A stretch of DNA of 64,000 bases from Paeniglutamicibacter sp. Y32M11 (GCF_019285735.1 NZ_CP079107.1:3286001-3350000), one strand, 5' to 3'. Shown: positions 1 to 10,469, counted from the stretch's first letter. Made by a program: numbers and translations. The notes: generated by a model not told the origin, from the letters alone.

Positions 1-20
1 CGGGGATACCCCGGCGGCCA

Positions 21-149
21 TCACTGTTTCAACGGCCAGTCATCATCCAGCGCCATGCTCAGCCGGATCAGGAGCATGCCAGCCGCGGCAAGAAGTGGCG
101 AACGCGCAACCCTTGGGGTGAAGAAGCGTGCCGCAATATCACTATCCAT
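21..149 (-). CDS. Possible 42-residue ORF, unproven
   Basis: A short ATG-to-TGA reading frame codes for 42 residues with an Ala/Leu-rich centre and a DDDW tail. It was picked out only because it fills an otherwise empty window edge. An AAGGG run directly abuts the ATG, which is too close for a normal Shine-Dalgarno site. I do not recognise the product, and chance is a good explanation. Confidence 0.2.
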   Translation of the reverse strand: MDSDIAARFFTPRVARSPLLAAAGMLLIRLSMALDDDWPLKQ

Positions 150-286
150 CCCTTGAGCCTACGCCCAACGAAGGCACGATCCCGCGTCCAAAAAATGCCC
201 ATTCCCATAGACCCGGATGGGACATAGGCTGTAATCAATCGGGGTTCATCCGAATATCCCGTCCCATGGCAAAGTGAGGGTTAACG

Positions 287-541
287 ATGAGCAGTACCTT
301 TGACGATACGGTCTTCGACGAGCCGCTTGATGATGACATGTTCGAGCCCGGTGATGGTCGAGATGGGCAACCCTATGAAGGCTCCTCCGATAGTCCCGAG
401 TCCATGACGGCCCTCGACCCGCTGCGCAAACACCTTTATCTCCTGGATGATGACCTCACCGCCGAAGACGAAGACAGTGATGAAGAAACGGTTGAGCAAG
501 AGTGGACCGACGACGAAATCTCGGAAGAAGAAAACCAATAG
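287..541 (+). CDS. Small highly acidic hypothetical protein (84 aa)
   Basis: The predicted product is dominated by Asp and Glu, with long acidic runs at both ends (for example DDDMFE near residue 16 and EEENQ at the C-terminus). There are almost no basic residues, no signal peptide and no membrane segment. It is probably a soluble, partly disordered cytoplasmic protein. A GTGAGGG stretch lies close upstream of the ATG and could serve as ribosome binding site. The LysR-type regulator follows on the same strand 84 bases later, so the two may share a transcript. I do not recognise a family. The strand was chosen because the complementary frame has no plausible start context and reads as a shadow. 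Confidence 0.55.
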   Translation: MSSTFDDTVFDEPLDDDMFEPGDGRDGQPYEGSSDSPESMTALDPLRKHLYLLDDDLTAEDEDSDEETVEQEWTDDEISEEENQ

Positions 542-625
542 CCGCTTGAGCCATAGGATGGGAAGCGGAGCGTAACCGATCCGGTCGCGCTCCCTTTCCT
601 TTTTTTGGACGGCACGGGAGTTTCA

Positions 626-1561
626 GTGGTCAATCCGGTTCATCTGCGCACGCTGATCGAAGTGGTGAAGCACAAGTCATTTGCTTCAGCCTCGCTCGCC
701 TTGGGTTACACGCCCTCGGCCGTCTCCCAGCAGATGTCGGCTCTTGAACGCGACACCGGAACCACGCTTTTTGCGCGTGGGGCTAAGAGCATTGACCCCA
801 CTCCCGCCGCTCTGACCATGATCCGTCATGCCCGGCGAGTCCTCACCGATATCGACACGCTCATGGCGGCGACGGCCACCCCCGATTTGGACGCCAGTGG
901 CAAGCCACTGCAGGAACTGAACCTCGGGATCTTCCCCTCGCTGGCTACCTATGCGCTACCTCGACTGCTGGGATCGGCCGATTGGGACAAGCTCGGCATA
1001 GCCCTGCGGGTGAATGTGGGCGAACCTCAACTCACCATCGGCGGACTGCGTCGGGACGGCGATCTAGACGTTGCCCTGATCTTCCAGGTGGGCCAGGGCG
1101 GGCTGGCCTGGCCGGCACAGTTGCAACGCCAATGGCTCGGGGACGATCCGTTCCGGGTGGTGGTTCCGGCCTCATGGAAACTTGATGGCTCGTCGATTTT
1201 CAGTGCCGACCAGCTGGCGGACATGCCCTGGATCATCCACCACCCCGGCACCTCCGATGCAACGGTGATCTCACGGCTCTTTGACGCGGTTAATCTGCAC
1301 CCACGCGTGGTGGCACACAGCGACGACTTTAACGCTTCCCTGCAGATGGCTGCCGCCGGACTCGGAGCTGCCTTGGTTCCCCAATTGGCCATGGCGCAGG
1401 CGCCAGCCGGCATTCAAGTCATCGATGCACCGGAAATACGCCTCGCCCGCAGCATCTTCGCCCTGCGCCCCGAGACGCGAGAAAACCCGAAGGTTGGCGT
1501 GTTCATGGATCGCCTGGCCGGAGTCTTGGCCGAGCTGGAGATCGCCCCAACCAAGAACTAG
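626..1561 (+). CDS. LysR-family transcriptional regulator
   Basis: The product (311 aa from this start) has the classic LysR layout: an N-terminal winged helix-turn-helix around residues 3-60, with the motif SAVSQQMSALERDTGTTLF, then an effector-binding domain with two periplasmic-binding-protein-like lobes to the C-terminus. GTG at 626 was chosen because GGGAG sits five bases upstream; a TTG at 605 would add seven residues but has no ribosome binding site. LysR proteins usually control a divergent neighbour or their own gene, but the upstream gene here is co-directional, so the target is not evident. The gene converges on the SpoIID-like gene with 25 bases between them. The regulator call is firm, the target and ligand unknown. 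Confidence 0.9.
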   Translation: MVNPVHLRTLIEVVKHKSFASASLALGYTPSAVSQQMSALERDTGTTLFARGAKSIDPTPAALTMIRHARRVLTDIDTLMAATATPDLDASGKPLQELNLGIFPSLATYALPRLLGSADWDKLGIALRVNVGEPQLTIGGLRRDGDLDVALIFQVGQGGLAWPAQLQRQWLGDDPFRVVVPASWKLDGSSIFSADQLADMPWIIHHPGTSDATVISRLFDAVNLHPRVVAHSDDFNASLQMAAAGLGAALVPQLAMAQAPAGIQVIDAPEIRLARSIFALRPETRENPKVGVFMDRLAGVLAELEIAPTKN

Positions 1562-1586
1562 GTGCCGTAACGGGGACTCGGCTTTG

Positions 1587-4190
1587 TTAGCTATTGCCAC
1601 TGACCGTACTGGTGCTCACCGAGACGACAGCCCCATTTGTGGTGCGCACACCGCTGGTATTGCCTACTCCGCGATTGTCCAAGATCTTGGATCCCGAAAC
1701 CTTCATGGTGGCCGAACCGGACGCGGCAATGCCACCGGTGAAGGTGGTCGGTTTGTACCCGGCCCACCCGTTGGCACTGATTTCCGTGCTCTTGATAACC
1801 GAGTTTTTCCCGGTGGAGCCGGTGATTCCCGACTGCCCGTTGAGTCGCACCAAGGAGCCGCTGATCGTGGTGGATTGTCCATTGCTCTGCACGCCAATGC
1901 CGTGATTCCAGGCGACGGTCGAGGCATACAGCGTTGAGTGGGCACCCTTGAGCCACAGCGCACCGGTGTTGCTCGGATTGGCGTAGCCAATGATGTACAC
2001 ATTGCCAAGCTTGGACCAGGTGCCCAGGTTCACGGAACGGGTGGCCGAGGCCATGGTGTATCTGTAGGTGGTGCTGCTGGCCTTGGTCGTATAGATGGAT
2101 CGGTTCTTGTGGTCGATCCAGTAGGTTCCGGCCACCACCGCGGCCTTGCTGGTGACCCTTTTGAGTGCTGCCCCATTGGCATAAAGTATCTGGGTGCTAT
2201 TGCAGAGGTTGCCGGTGGTGCAGGCCAGCCCGGTCGGTGCCGTGGACGGAATCTTGGTGGAGTAAATCCGCTGCAGGGTTCCGGAGGCGGTGGTGCTCAC
2301 CGCGACGGTTCCGTCCAAGCGGGTGTTGGATCGCGTATTACCCACCAGGGACTGGCGGGACTTGAGCGTGAGGTTATTGGGCTTGTGAGTTCCGGCGTCC
2401 AAGCAGATCACCGCTCCCTCGACGGCAGCCGAAACCGCCGTGGCCATGTTGGCCCCAACCTTCACCGTGGTGGTGCAGAAGTTTCGCGGATTGATGGTTG
2501 TTGCCACCGGGGCGGCCACGATCGGTTTGATGCTGGTGATCCACGCCGAGAACGCACCAACGCCGGTGCTCGAGCCGCGGAAAGCGTTGCCGGTCAGGGT
2601 TTTGCTGAGGCCGGTTGAGGACTTGGCCGTCGCCGATTTAATCGTCAGATCCGCCGACTTGGTGAAGGCCACCGAGGCCACATCCTTGAGTCCAAAGACT
2701 TGGGCCAACTTCGCCTGGGTGACTTTTTGACTCCAGGTCTTGTACGGGTTGTTCGCGTTGGTCTTCAGTGACCAGGGATCACTGCGCGAGCGCAGGTACG
2801 GGAATGGAGTTGACCAGACATCTTCGCTGTTTCGGGTGGCGCCTCCGCTCGAGGAGAAGTACAGGGTATCGGCAAGTCGCCCGGCATACATGACGACCTT
2901 CCCGGTGGCCGGAACGCCGGTGGAGGTACGCGTGAGGGTGGCTTCAACTGCCGCCTTCCACTTGGCTCCGTAACCGAGCCGTTCGTTCTCTTTCACAAAT
3001 CCGGTGAACTTTTGATCCAGCGTCTCATCGGTGACGTTACAGTCACAGGAGGACTTGAGCGTATTCACCTTGCGCATCGCGTAGGTTCGTCCGGCCATGG
3101 CCTGGGCTTGGAGCACCGCCGAGGGCCAGGAAGAGGGAACCTCGGCCAGACCATAGAGATACTCATCGTTGAGCCGCAAGGAGCTCACCAGATTGACCTG
3201 ATCGCTGAGTATCCCGGCTTCCAGCACCCCATGGCGGTAGATCCCGGGTGAAGAAGATTCGGCGTTGGACTTATTAATCAGGAGGGTTGCCGCGGTGGAT
3301 GAGGGCCAGGCCCGGGTGCCTTCCCACTGGATGCGCAATTTCCCGGTGACCAGGTTAGCCTGCGGAGCAGGGTTGATGTCCCTGACCCCATCCTTGTTCA
3401 GATCGCGTGCAATGACGTCGTATCCGGCCGGGGTCTTAAACGTATAGCTCAGCGACGTGCCGCTACGGGAGAAGGACAGTGTGGAACCCGCAGCCCCCGT
3501 GTAAGTCTTTTTGGCCGTCGGATCAATCACGCGCATTTTCCCGCTGGCAACGCTCAGTGAGCTGGTCGCGGACTTGAGCAGCTGCACACGAATGTCACTG
3601 GCTGCCGAGCTGGTGCTGGCCGTGACGGTGGCCGGGTTGTAGTAGTACTACAGGATGGAGGTCGCGCTCTTGCCCTCCTCTGCCATGGAACGGGCACCGT
3701 ATTGACTCATCCCTACCCCGTGCCCCCAACCGGACCCTGCAAGGGTGAAATCCCCCGGCTTGGGCGTCGGTAGCCAGTAGCTGGTGCCGTTGCTGCGTGC
3801 ACCCAGAATGCCACCGGTGAAGGCCTGCCGGGTGTCGGCTCCGTAGCTGTACTGTTCGGCGGTCGGGTAACCGAATCTACCGTTTTCCCAGCCGGTGTCC
3901 GCCCACGCCTGGGCCAACGCGTTGCGGACCGTCACGGCCTTACGAGTATCGGAATACACCACAATTCCGTCGCGGTGCGAACGCCACAGTCGCCCGTCCT
4001 TCAGCTTCCCGGTCGTGGCATCGGCACCGCCGAGGCTTGTTGCGGCCTTGGCCAGGTATGCAGCATTGGACTCGGCAATGGTTGCGGCCGGCACCATCGT
4101 GGTGATCGAGGGAGCTGCCGCGGCCGCGGTTCCGGGAATCAGCAGGCCGGCGAACAAAGTGGCAGCAAGCATCAGGGCGGTGGGTCTCAT
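1587..4190 (-). pseudogene. Secreted SpoIID-like / LGFP / beta-helix protein interrupted by in-frame TAG
   Basis: One 867-codon frame runs through this span, but codon 181 is TAG (3648-3650). The frame stays the same on both sides, and the text is typical of SpoIID proteins: SGWGHGVGMSQYGA, then TSIL-stop-YYYNPATV, where relatives normally have Gln (CAG). One C-to-T change explains it. Layout: signal peptide 1-26, LGFP-type repeat about 60-140, SpoIID amidase-enhancer domain about 155-550 (AQAMAGRTYA, FSSSGGATRNSEDVW), and a right-handed beta-helix-like C-terminal part with repeated Ser/Thr/Asn turns. ATG 4190 is preferred over GTG/ATG at 4241 because AAGGAA precedes it and the signal peptide starts there. 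The likely role was cell-wall binding or remodelling outside the cell. Readthrough or sequencing error cannot be excluded. Confidence 0.85.
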
Positions 4191-4295
4191 CGATTTCCTT
4201 GGGGCGGCGCGACGGCGTTGTCCGGTTACACCCGGGGCCATGAAATCTGATCATACGTCAGCTGCATTAACTCGGCAGCAGTTTCGCCTCACCCG

Positions 4296-5387
4296 GTGGT
4301 GCACGATATCTTGGCAGCAGCACCTTTCACGCCATCAAACAGGAGTTTTCTCATCTCTTCTCTCATCACCGCTTCCACCCATGGCTCGCTGGGTCTGGTG
4401 ATGTTGCGCCGCCCCGAGGCCATCAATGCCCTCACCCTGGGCATGCTGGAAGACCTCACTCGGATCTTCACGGAGTTTAGCAGTGATACCAAAATCTCCA
4501 TGGTCGTTCTGCAGGGTGAAGGAGCACGCGGATTTTGTGCCGGCGGGGATATCAAGGACTTTCACGCGGCGGTCAGCAGCGGGGAACACCAACGCTTCCT
4601 AGAGTTACTGAGACTCGAATTTGCCCTTGATGAGATGATCGCCAACTATCCCAAACCGGTGGTCACCATGGTCCATGGGCTGTGTATGGGCGGCGGGATC
4701 GGTCTGGCCTCCCATGCTCCGATCCGCATCACCACCCCCGAGGCTCGTTTCGCGTTGCCCGAGGCGCGCATCGGCTACTCTCCCGATGTGGGATCCACCC
4801 TGCTGCTGGCCAGGGCCCCGGGGCACGTGGGTGAATATCTGGCCCTGACCGGGACCAGCTTCACCGGTGCCGACGCGGTAGAACTGGGCTTTGCCGACAT
4901 GATGGTGAGCCAGGATCGCTTCGAGGAAATCTTTGAGGCACTACCCGACTTCGATTCGATGCCCGCGGCGGAAATCGCCGCTGGCATCGAGGTACTTTTT
5001 GGCTTCTTTGCCGCTTCCCCGCTCGCCAGCCAACAGCCGTGGATTGATGCTGCCTTCTGCGCACCCACCGTTCCGGAGATCATTCAGCGGCTTTCGACGA
5101 TGCGCCATCCGGCCGCCGCAGAGGCGCTTGCTGCCCTTCAGGCCAACTCCCCCACCTCGCTGCACTGCGCGCTGGGCGCCGTGCGGGCAGCACGCACCGA
5201 GGATCATCTGCGCTCGGCACTGGATCGTGAACTGCGGGTGGCCGAATACTTGATGTACCGCGGGGATTTGACCGAGGGCATCCGCGCCCAGGTCATCGAC
5301 AAGGACCGCTCCCCCCGCTGGAATCCGTCCACGGTTGATCCGGCCACCGAGCGCGAGATCAACGAGCTAATAGCCGGGGAACTGTAG
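4296..5387 (+). CDS. 3-hydroxyisobutyryl-CoA hydrolase-type crotonase
   Basis: The 363-residue product belongs to the crotonase superfamily and most resembles 3-hydroxyisobutyryl-CoA hydrolases, which release 3-hydroxyisobutyrate from its CoA ester in valine breakdown. Visible marks are the N-terminal strand with RRPEAINALT, the oxyanion-hole loops GFCAGGDIKDF and GLCMGGGIGL, and FALPEARIGYSPDVG, whose Glu and Asp match the hydrolase catalytic pair. The C-terminal extension of about 150 residues (ending near DPATEREINE) is typical of the hydrolase, not of short enoyl-CoA hydratases. The start is uncertain: tandem GTG codons at 4296 have only a weak ribosome binding site, and the conserved part begins about 30 residues later. 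It stands alone, divergent from the SpoIID-like gene. Confidence 0.85.
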   Translation: MVHDILAAAPFTPSNRSFLISSLITASTHGSLGLVMLRRPEAINALTLGMLEDLTRIFTEFSSDTKISMVVLQGEGARGFCAGGDIKDFHAAVSSGEHQRFLELLRLEFALDEMIANYPKPVVTMVHGLCMGGGIGLASHAPIRITTPEARFALPEARIGYSPDVGSTLLLARAPGHVGEYLALTGTSFTGADAVELGFADMMVSQDRFEEIFEALPDFDSMPAAEIAAGIEVLFGFFAASPLASQQPWIDAAFCAPTVPEIIQRLSTMRHPAAAEALAALQANSPTSLHCALGAVRAARTEDHLRSALDRELRVAEYLMYRGDLTEGIRAQVIDKDRSPRWNPSTVDPATEREINELIAGEL

Positions 5388-6212
5388 CCCTGCCCAAGAC
5401 CTGATCCTGTCTCACCGGACCAGTAGCGAGTGCTTCCACTGGCAACGAACGGCAAGGTTTCTACGAGCAGGAATGTTCGTCATCCAGAACAGTTCCTGCA
5501 AACTACGCAATCAACTCACCATCGACGAACTAACCAAAGAATTCCACCTCATCGATCAGCCCTAAAAATTCCATAACGGAGATCAAAAATTCACCGGTGT
5601 CACGTTCCACAGGCTGATTGGGCCGTCCCTGCACAATGCACCAAAATTGAATCGTGGGTCTAGATACTTACGGTCTGGTCTCACGATTCTTTAGTTGCGG
5701 CCGCGAGCCCTCTGTCCCCTCTGACGGTCTATGCGCGGTGCAAGATTACTCGTCCGTGAACAGTCCGTGAAGTCGGGCCCACATATCGTCGGATTGTTTC
5801 CCGGGACAGATCATCACGTTGCGTATCGGCGGCGTGATGGGTTGCACTTCGACACTTGTCCACGAATTCTCAGCCATGTGCACATCAATGACCATCTGGA
5901 TAAAGTCCTCTGCTCCGTCACAGCGGTACCGCCCCTGTCAGACTGTGAGTCCTTCCCCTCAATTCAGCAATTTGTTCAAGAACACGTAATAGACCTGTTC
6001 AGGGTCACTTATGGACTGCCCGAATGCGTTTAGTCGGGTAGATTCAAAGCATTCACTTGCAGCGTTATTCTTTTGGGGACTAACGCGGCTTTTCTCTCTT
6101 ACGGTCCCAGTTGTTTGCCGGCCGTCTGGATACAGGTTCCTCCGAGCCTGCTGACAATAGCTGCATTCGCCACGGCTAAGCCGTAATTCATATTCAAGGG
6201 GACACTTTCGTA
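5388..6212. other. Gene-poor spacer of about 800 bases
   Basis: I find no convincing gene here. A frame open from about 5389 to 5565 ends in IDELTKEFHLIDQP and could be the tail of a lost gene, but it has no start and no recognisable family. A 100-codon frame at 5731-6033 lacks a ribosome binding site and has unusual composition. The sequence is visibly less GC-rich than its surroundings, and the last 150 bases presumably carry the promoter of the downstream repeat protein. Confidence 0.5.
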
Positions 6213-9200
6213 ATGATGCGCTCGCTCGTCAGAGCTATGGGACTATTACTCGCCACAATCGTCATGTTCGCCGGCAGTTTGCAGCCGGCAGCAGCGGTCA
6301 ATATGGACACGCTGCCACCAGTGATCGTCAGCAGTAGCGTGAGCCCAGAATCAGTCAATCTAGCCGAGGGCGCTACCACGATCACGCTCACACTCCACAT
6401 CGTGGATGAGTCCGGAGTTCATGCGCCCACTGTCCAGTTCGAACATTCTGAGAGCATTCAGAGCGTGGGTTTTGGCTCGATGTCTCTGGTCGCGGGTACA
6501 GCATCCGACGGCGTTTGGAAGAAGAGCGTTGACTTGCCAGCTAGTGCCGGAGCTGGCGCGTGGAGCTTCCTAATGTTTCCCTTGACCGATTTCCCCGGCA
6601 ACATGGGGCAATTCAGCCATGTGGGAACCGTTCAGGTCGCAAACGAATCGGCACCCACGGAGAAAAACCCTCCCAAGATTATTGAGGTTTCTGCAACTCC
6701 CACAAGCGCCAATCTGCATGATGAACCAGCGAAATTTAATCTCCGGTTGCGCATTACAGACGAGACTGGGGTGCATTCTCCGACAGTTCTACTGGAGCAT
6801 CCGAGTGGCCAGCAGTACGGCTTTGGGGGTATGACTCTTGTTTCGGGTGATCACCGTGACGGCATCTGGGAACACGAAGTAGTTGTGAACAAGGGATCCT
6901 TTACCGGAACTTGGACATTCGTGCTATTCCCGCTCGTCGACTACCCGGGGAACAGCACATTCTTTCAAGATGTCGCACAAGTGACCGTGACGGACGCAGC
7001 CCCGCTCACCGCAGTAACCCCGACCATCACCGGCACCACCACCGTCGGCAAAACCCTCACCGCCGTCCCGGGCACTTGGGGACCGACAGACGTGAAACTC
7101 ACCTACCAGTGGTCCGCCAACGACACCAACATCGACGGGGCCACACAAAACACCCTGGACCTCACCCCGGCCCACGCCGGGAAGACGATCACCGTGACCG
7201 TCACCGGTTCCAAGCCCGGCTACGCCACCACCTCGAAGGCCAGCACCCCAACCTCGAAGATCGCCACCGCAAACCTCAGCACCGCTGTCCCGACCATCAC
7301 CGGCACCACCACCGTCGGCAAAACCCTCACCGCCGTCCCGGGCACTTGGGGACCGACAGACGTGAAACTCACCTACCAGTGGTCCGCCAACGACACCAAC
7401 ATCGACGGGGCCACACAAAACACCCTGGACCTCACCCCGGCCCACGCCGGGAAGACGATCACCGTGACCGTCACCGGTTCCAAGCCCGGCTACGCCACCA
7501 CCTCGAAGGCCAGCACCCCAACCTCGAAGATCGCCACCGCAAACCTCAGCACCGCTGTCCCGACCATCACCGGCACCACCACCGTCGGCAAAACCCTCAC
7601 CGCCGTCCCGGGCACTTGGGGACCGACAGACGTGAAACTCACCTACCAGTGGTCCGCCAACGACACCAACATCGACGGGGCCACACAAAACACCCTGGAC
7701 CTCACCCCGGCCCACGCCGGGAAGACGATCACCGTGACCGTCACCGGTTCCAAGCCCGGCTACGCCACCACCTCGAAGGCCAGCACCCCAACCTCGAAGA
7801 TCGCCACCGCAAACCTCAGCACCGCTGTCCCGACCATCACCGGCACCACCACCGTCGGCAAAACCCTCACCGCCGTCCCGGGCACTTGGGGACCGACAGA
7901 CGTGAAACTCACCTACCAGTGGTCCGCCAACGACACCAACATCGACGGGGCCACACAAAACACCCTGGACCTCACCCCGGCCCACGCCGGGAAGACGATC
8001 ACCGTGACCGTCACCGGTTCCAAGCCCGGCTACGCCACCACCTCGAAGGCCAGCACCCCAACCTCGAAGATCGCCACCGCAAACCTCAGCACCGCTGTCC
8101 CGACCATCACCGGCACCACCACCGTCGGCAAAACCCTCACCGCCGTCCCGGGCACTTGGGGACCGACAGACGTGAAACTCACCTACCAGTGGTCCGCCAA
8201 CGACACCAACATCGACGGGGCCACACAAAACACCCTGGACCTCACCCCGGCCCACGCCGGGAAGACGATCACCGTGACCGTCACCGGTTCCAAGCCCGGC
8301 TACGCCACCACCTCGAAGGCCAGCACCCCAACCTCGAAGATCGCCACCGCAAACCTCAGCACCGCTGTCCCGACCATCACCGGCACCACCACCGTCGGCA
8401 AAACCCTCACCGCCGTCCCGGGCACTTGGGGACCGACAGACGTGAAACTCACCTACCAGTGGTCCGCCAACGACACCAACATCGACGGGGCCACACAAAA
8501 CACCCTGGACCTCACCCCGGCCCACGCCGGGAAGACGATCACCGTGACCGTCACCGGTTCCAAGCCCGGCTACGCCACCACCTCGAAGGCCAGCACCCCA
8601 ACCTCGAAGATCGCCACCGCAAACCTCAGCACCGCTGTCCCGACCATCACCGGCACCACCACCGTCGGCAAAACCCTCACCGCCGTCCCGGGCACTTGGG
8701 GACCGACAGACGTGAAACTCACCTACCAGTGGTCCGCCAACGACACCAACATCGACGGGGCCACACAAAACACCCTGGACCTCACCCCGGCCCACGCCGG
8801 GAAGACGATCACCGTGACCGTCACCGGTTCCAAGCCCGGCTACGCCACCACCTCGAAGGCCAGCACCCCAACCTCGAAGATCGCCACCGCAAACCTCAGC
8901 ACCGCTGTCCCGACCATCACCGGCACCACCACCGTCGGCAAAACCCTCACCGCCGTCCCGGGCACTTGGGGACCGACAGACGTGAAACTCACCTACCAGT
9001 GGTCCGCCAACGACACCAACATCGACGGGGCCACACAAAACACCCTGGACCTCACCCCGGCCCACGCCGGGAAGACGATCACCGTGACCGTCACCGGTTC
9101 CAAGCCCGGCTACGCCACCACCTCGAAGGCCAGCACCCCAACCTCGAAGATCGCCACCGCAAACCTCAGCACCGCTGTCCCGACCATCACCGGCACCACC

Positions 9201-10469
9201 ACCGTCGGCAAAACCCTCACCGCCGTCCCGGGCACTTGGGGACCGACAGACGTGAAACTCACCTACCAGTGGTCCGCCAACGACACCAACATCGACGGGG
9301 CCACACAAAACACCCTGGACCTCACCCCGGCCCACGCCGGGAAGACGATCACCGTGACCGTCACCGGTTCCAAGCCCGGCTACGCCACCACCTCGAAGGC
9401 CAGCACCCCGACCTCGAAGATCGCCACCGCAACGGTTCGAGTTACCCCCGCAGCGCCGACATCGGACGCCACGACCGGCAGCTACACTGTGCCCACCACC
9501 AGCGGGGTCACCTATCTCGTCAACGGGAGCACCAAGGCGGCAGGAACCTATTCCTCCGGCTACACCAAGGTGACGATCTCCGCCGTGGCGAAGGACGGAT
9601 TCACGCTCACCGGGAGCACGTCCTGGACCTTTGATCTGTCCAAGAAGTCTGCGACAGCGACCGAGCCTTCGGTCAATTACTCCGCGAAGACGATCGCCAT
9701 CCCACGTGTCGCCGGGGTCGCCTACTACATCGACGGCATCCTCAAGGCAACCGGCACACATAAGGTCACGACCGCCACGACGGTCACCGCCAAGGCTGCT
9801 GCGGCGAACTACGTGGTCGCGGCGAAGACGTGGAAGTACGACCTGCGCACGGCAGTTGCACCCGCCAAGCCGGTCTTCGACGCCCCCAAGAACACCGTCA
9901 AGATCCCGACCAAGACGGGCGTCAGTTACTACGTCAACGGGGTCAAGCAGAAAGCGGGCACCTACAAATACACCGGCACGGGAACCGTCACAACCAAGAC
10001 CTCAAGCAGCTCCTACAAGCTCACCGGGACCACGTCGTGGAAGTTCGACAACCGAAACTCCGTTACGCCCACGAAACCCACCTTCAGCGCCTCGGCCAAC
10101 ACCGTTAAGATTCCAACCAAGACGGGCGTCACCTACTACATCAACGGGGTCAAGAAGACGGCCGGAACCCGTAAGTACACCGGCACGGGAATCGTCACCA
10201 CCAAGACCGCGAACAGCTCCTACAAGCTCACCGGAACCACGTCGTGGAAGTTCGACAACCGAAACTCCGTCACACCCGCCAAGCCTGTCTTCAACGCCTC
10301 CAAGAACACCGTCAAGATCCCGGCTAAGACGGGCGTCACCTACTACATCAACGGGGTCAAGAAAAAAGCAGGCACCCACAAATACACCGGGAAAGTCACA
10401 GTCACCACGAAGGCTTCGAACAGCTCCTACAAGCTTGCCGGAACCCAGAAATGGGCAGCCCGGCTATAA
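6213..10469 (+). CDS. Giant secreted protein with nine identical Ig-like repeats
   Basis: The 1418-residue product starts with a clear Sec signal peptide (residues 1-28, ending QPAAA). It has two related N-terminal beta domains of about 110 residues (each with FGSM or FGGM and a PLxDxPGN motif). Nine copies of a 90-residue Ig-like repeat follow (about 270-1079), each with LTYQWSANDTNIDGATQ and KTITVTVTGSKPGYATT. Five smaller repeats complete it (about 1080-1418), marked by GVTYYINGVKK and KLTGTTSWKFDN. No sortase motif or transmembrane anchor is seen, so it is probably released or held by wall-binding repeats. AGGGGA lies 10 bases before the ATG. The role is likely adhesion or matrix spacing; no catalytic domain is visible. 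A hairpin follows the stop. Confidence 0.9.
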   Translation: MMRSLVRAMGLLLATIVMFAGSLQPAAAVNMDTLPPVIVSSSVSPESVNLAEGATTITLTLHIVDESGVHAPTVQFEHSESIQSVGFGSMSLVAGTASDGVWKKSVDLPASAGAGAWSFLMFPLTDFPGNMGQFSHVGTVQVANESAPTEKNPPKIIEVSATPTSANLHDEPAKFNLRLRITDETGVHSPTVLLEHPSGQQYGFGGMTLVSGDHRDGIWEHEVVVNKGSFTGTWTFVLFPLVDYPGNSTFFQDVAQVTVTDAAPLTAVTPTITGTTTVGKTLTAVPGTWGPTDVKLTYQWSANDTNIDGATQNTLDLTPAHAGKTITVTVTGSKPGYATTSKASTPTSKIATANLSTAVPTITGTTTVGKTLTAVPGTWGPTDVKLTYQWSANDTNIDGATQNTLDLTPAHAGKTITVTVTGSKPGYATTSKASTPTSKIATANLSTAVPTITGTTTVGKTLTAVPGTWGPTDVKLTYQWSANDTNIDGATQNTLDLTPAHAGKTITVTVTGSKPGYATTSKASTPTSKIATANLSTAVPTITGTTTVGKTLTAVPGTWGPTDVKLTYQWSANDTNIDGATQNTLDLTPAHAGKTITVTVTGSKPGYATTSKASTPTSKIATANLSTAVPTITGTTTVGKTLTAVPGTWGPTDVKLTYQWSANDTNIDGATQNTLDLTPAHAGKTITVTVTGSKPGYATTSKASTPTSKIATANLSTAVPTITGTTTVGKTLTAVPGTWGPTDVKLTYQWSANDTNIDGATQNTLDLTPAHAGKTITVTVTGSKPGYATTSKASTPTSKIATANLSTAVPTITGTTTVGKTLTAVPGTWGPTDVKLTYQWSANDTNIDGATQNTLDLTPAHAGKTITVTVTGSKPGYATTSKASTPTSKIATANLSTAVPTITGTTTVGKTLTAVPGTWGPTDVKLTYQWSANDTNIDGATQNTLDLTPAHAGKTITVTVTGSKPGYATTSKASTPTSKIATANLSTAVPTITGTTTVGKTLTAVPGTWGPTDVKLTYQWSANDTNIDGATQNTLDLTPAHAGKTITVTVTGSKPGYATTSKASTPTSKIATATVRVTPAAPTSDATTGSYTVPTTSGVTYLVNGSTKAAGTYSSGYTKVTISAVAKDGFTLTGSTSWTFDLSKKSATATEPSVNYSAKTIAIPRVAGVAYYIDGILKATGTHKVTTATTVTAKAAAANYVVAAKTWKYDLRTAVAPAKPVFDAPKNTVKIPTKTGVSYYVNGVKQKAGTYKYTGTGTVTTKTSSSSYKLTGTTSWKFDNRNSVTPTKPTFSASANTVKIPTKTGVTYYINGVKKTAGTRKYTGTGIVTTKTANSSYKLTGTTSWKFDNRNSVTPAKPVFNASKNTVKIPAKTGVTYYINGVKKKAGTHKYTGKVTVTTKASNSSYKLAGTQKWAARL
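7021..9432 (+). repeat. Tandem array, 9 x 270 bp
   Basis: Units begin at 7021, 7291, 7561, 7831, 8101, 8371, 8641, 8911 and 9181. They are identical base for base, including third codon positions. The only difference I see inside the array is a synonymous A-to-G near 9410 in the last unit, which then diverges after about 9432. The period is a multiple of three, so gain or loss of units keeps the reading frame. Each unit encodes one 90-residue Ig-like domain. Confidence 0.97.

Noticed and set aside
7021-9432. CRISPR-like array
   Set aside because: The 270-bp period is fully repeated with no unique spacers, and it is coding.
6924-9761. 945-residue open frame on the minus strand, and a 907-residue one in another plus frame
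   Set aside because: Both are by-products of the repeat: a stop-free 270-bp unit copied nine times stays open in several frames. Their composition (Gly/Asp/Cys or His/Arg runs) is unnatural and they have no start signals.
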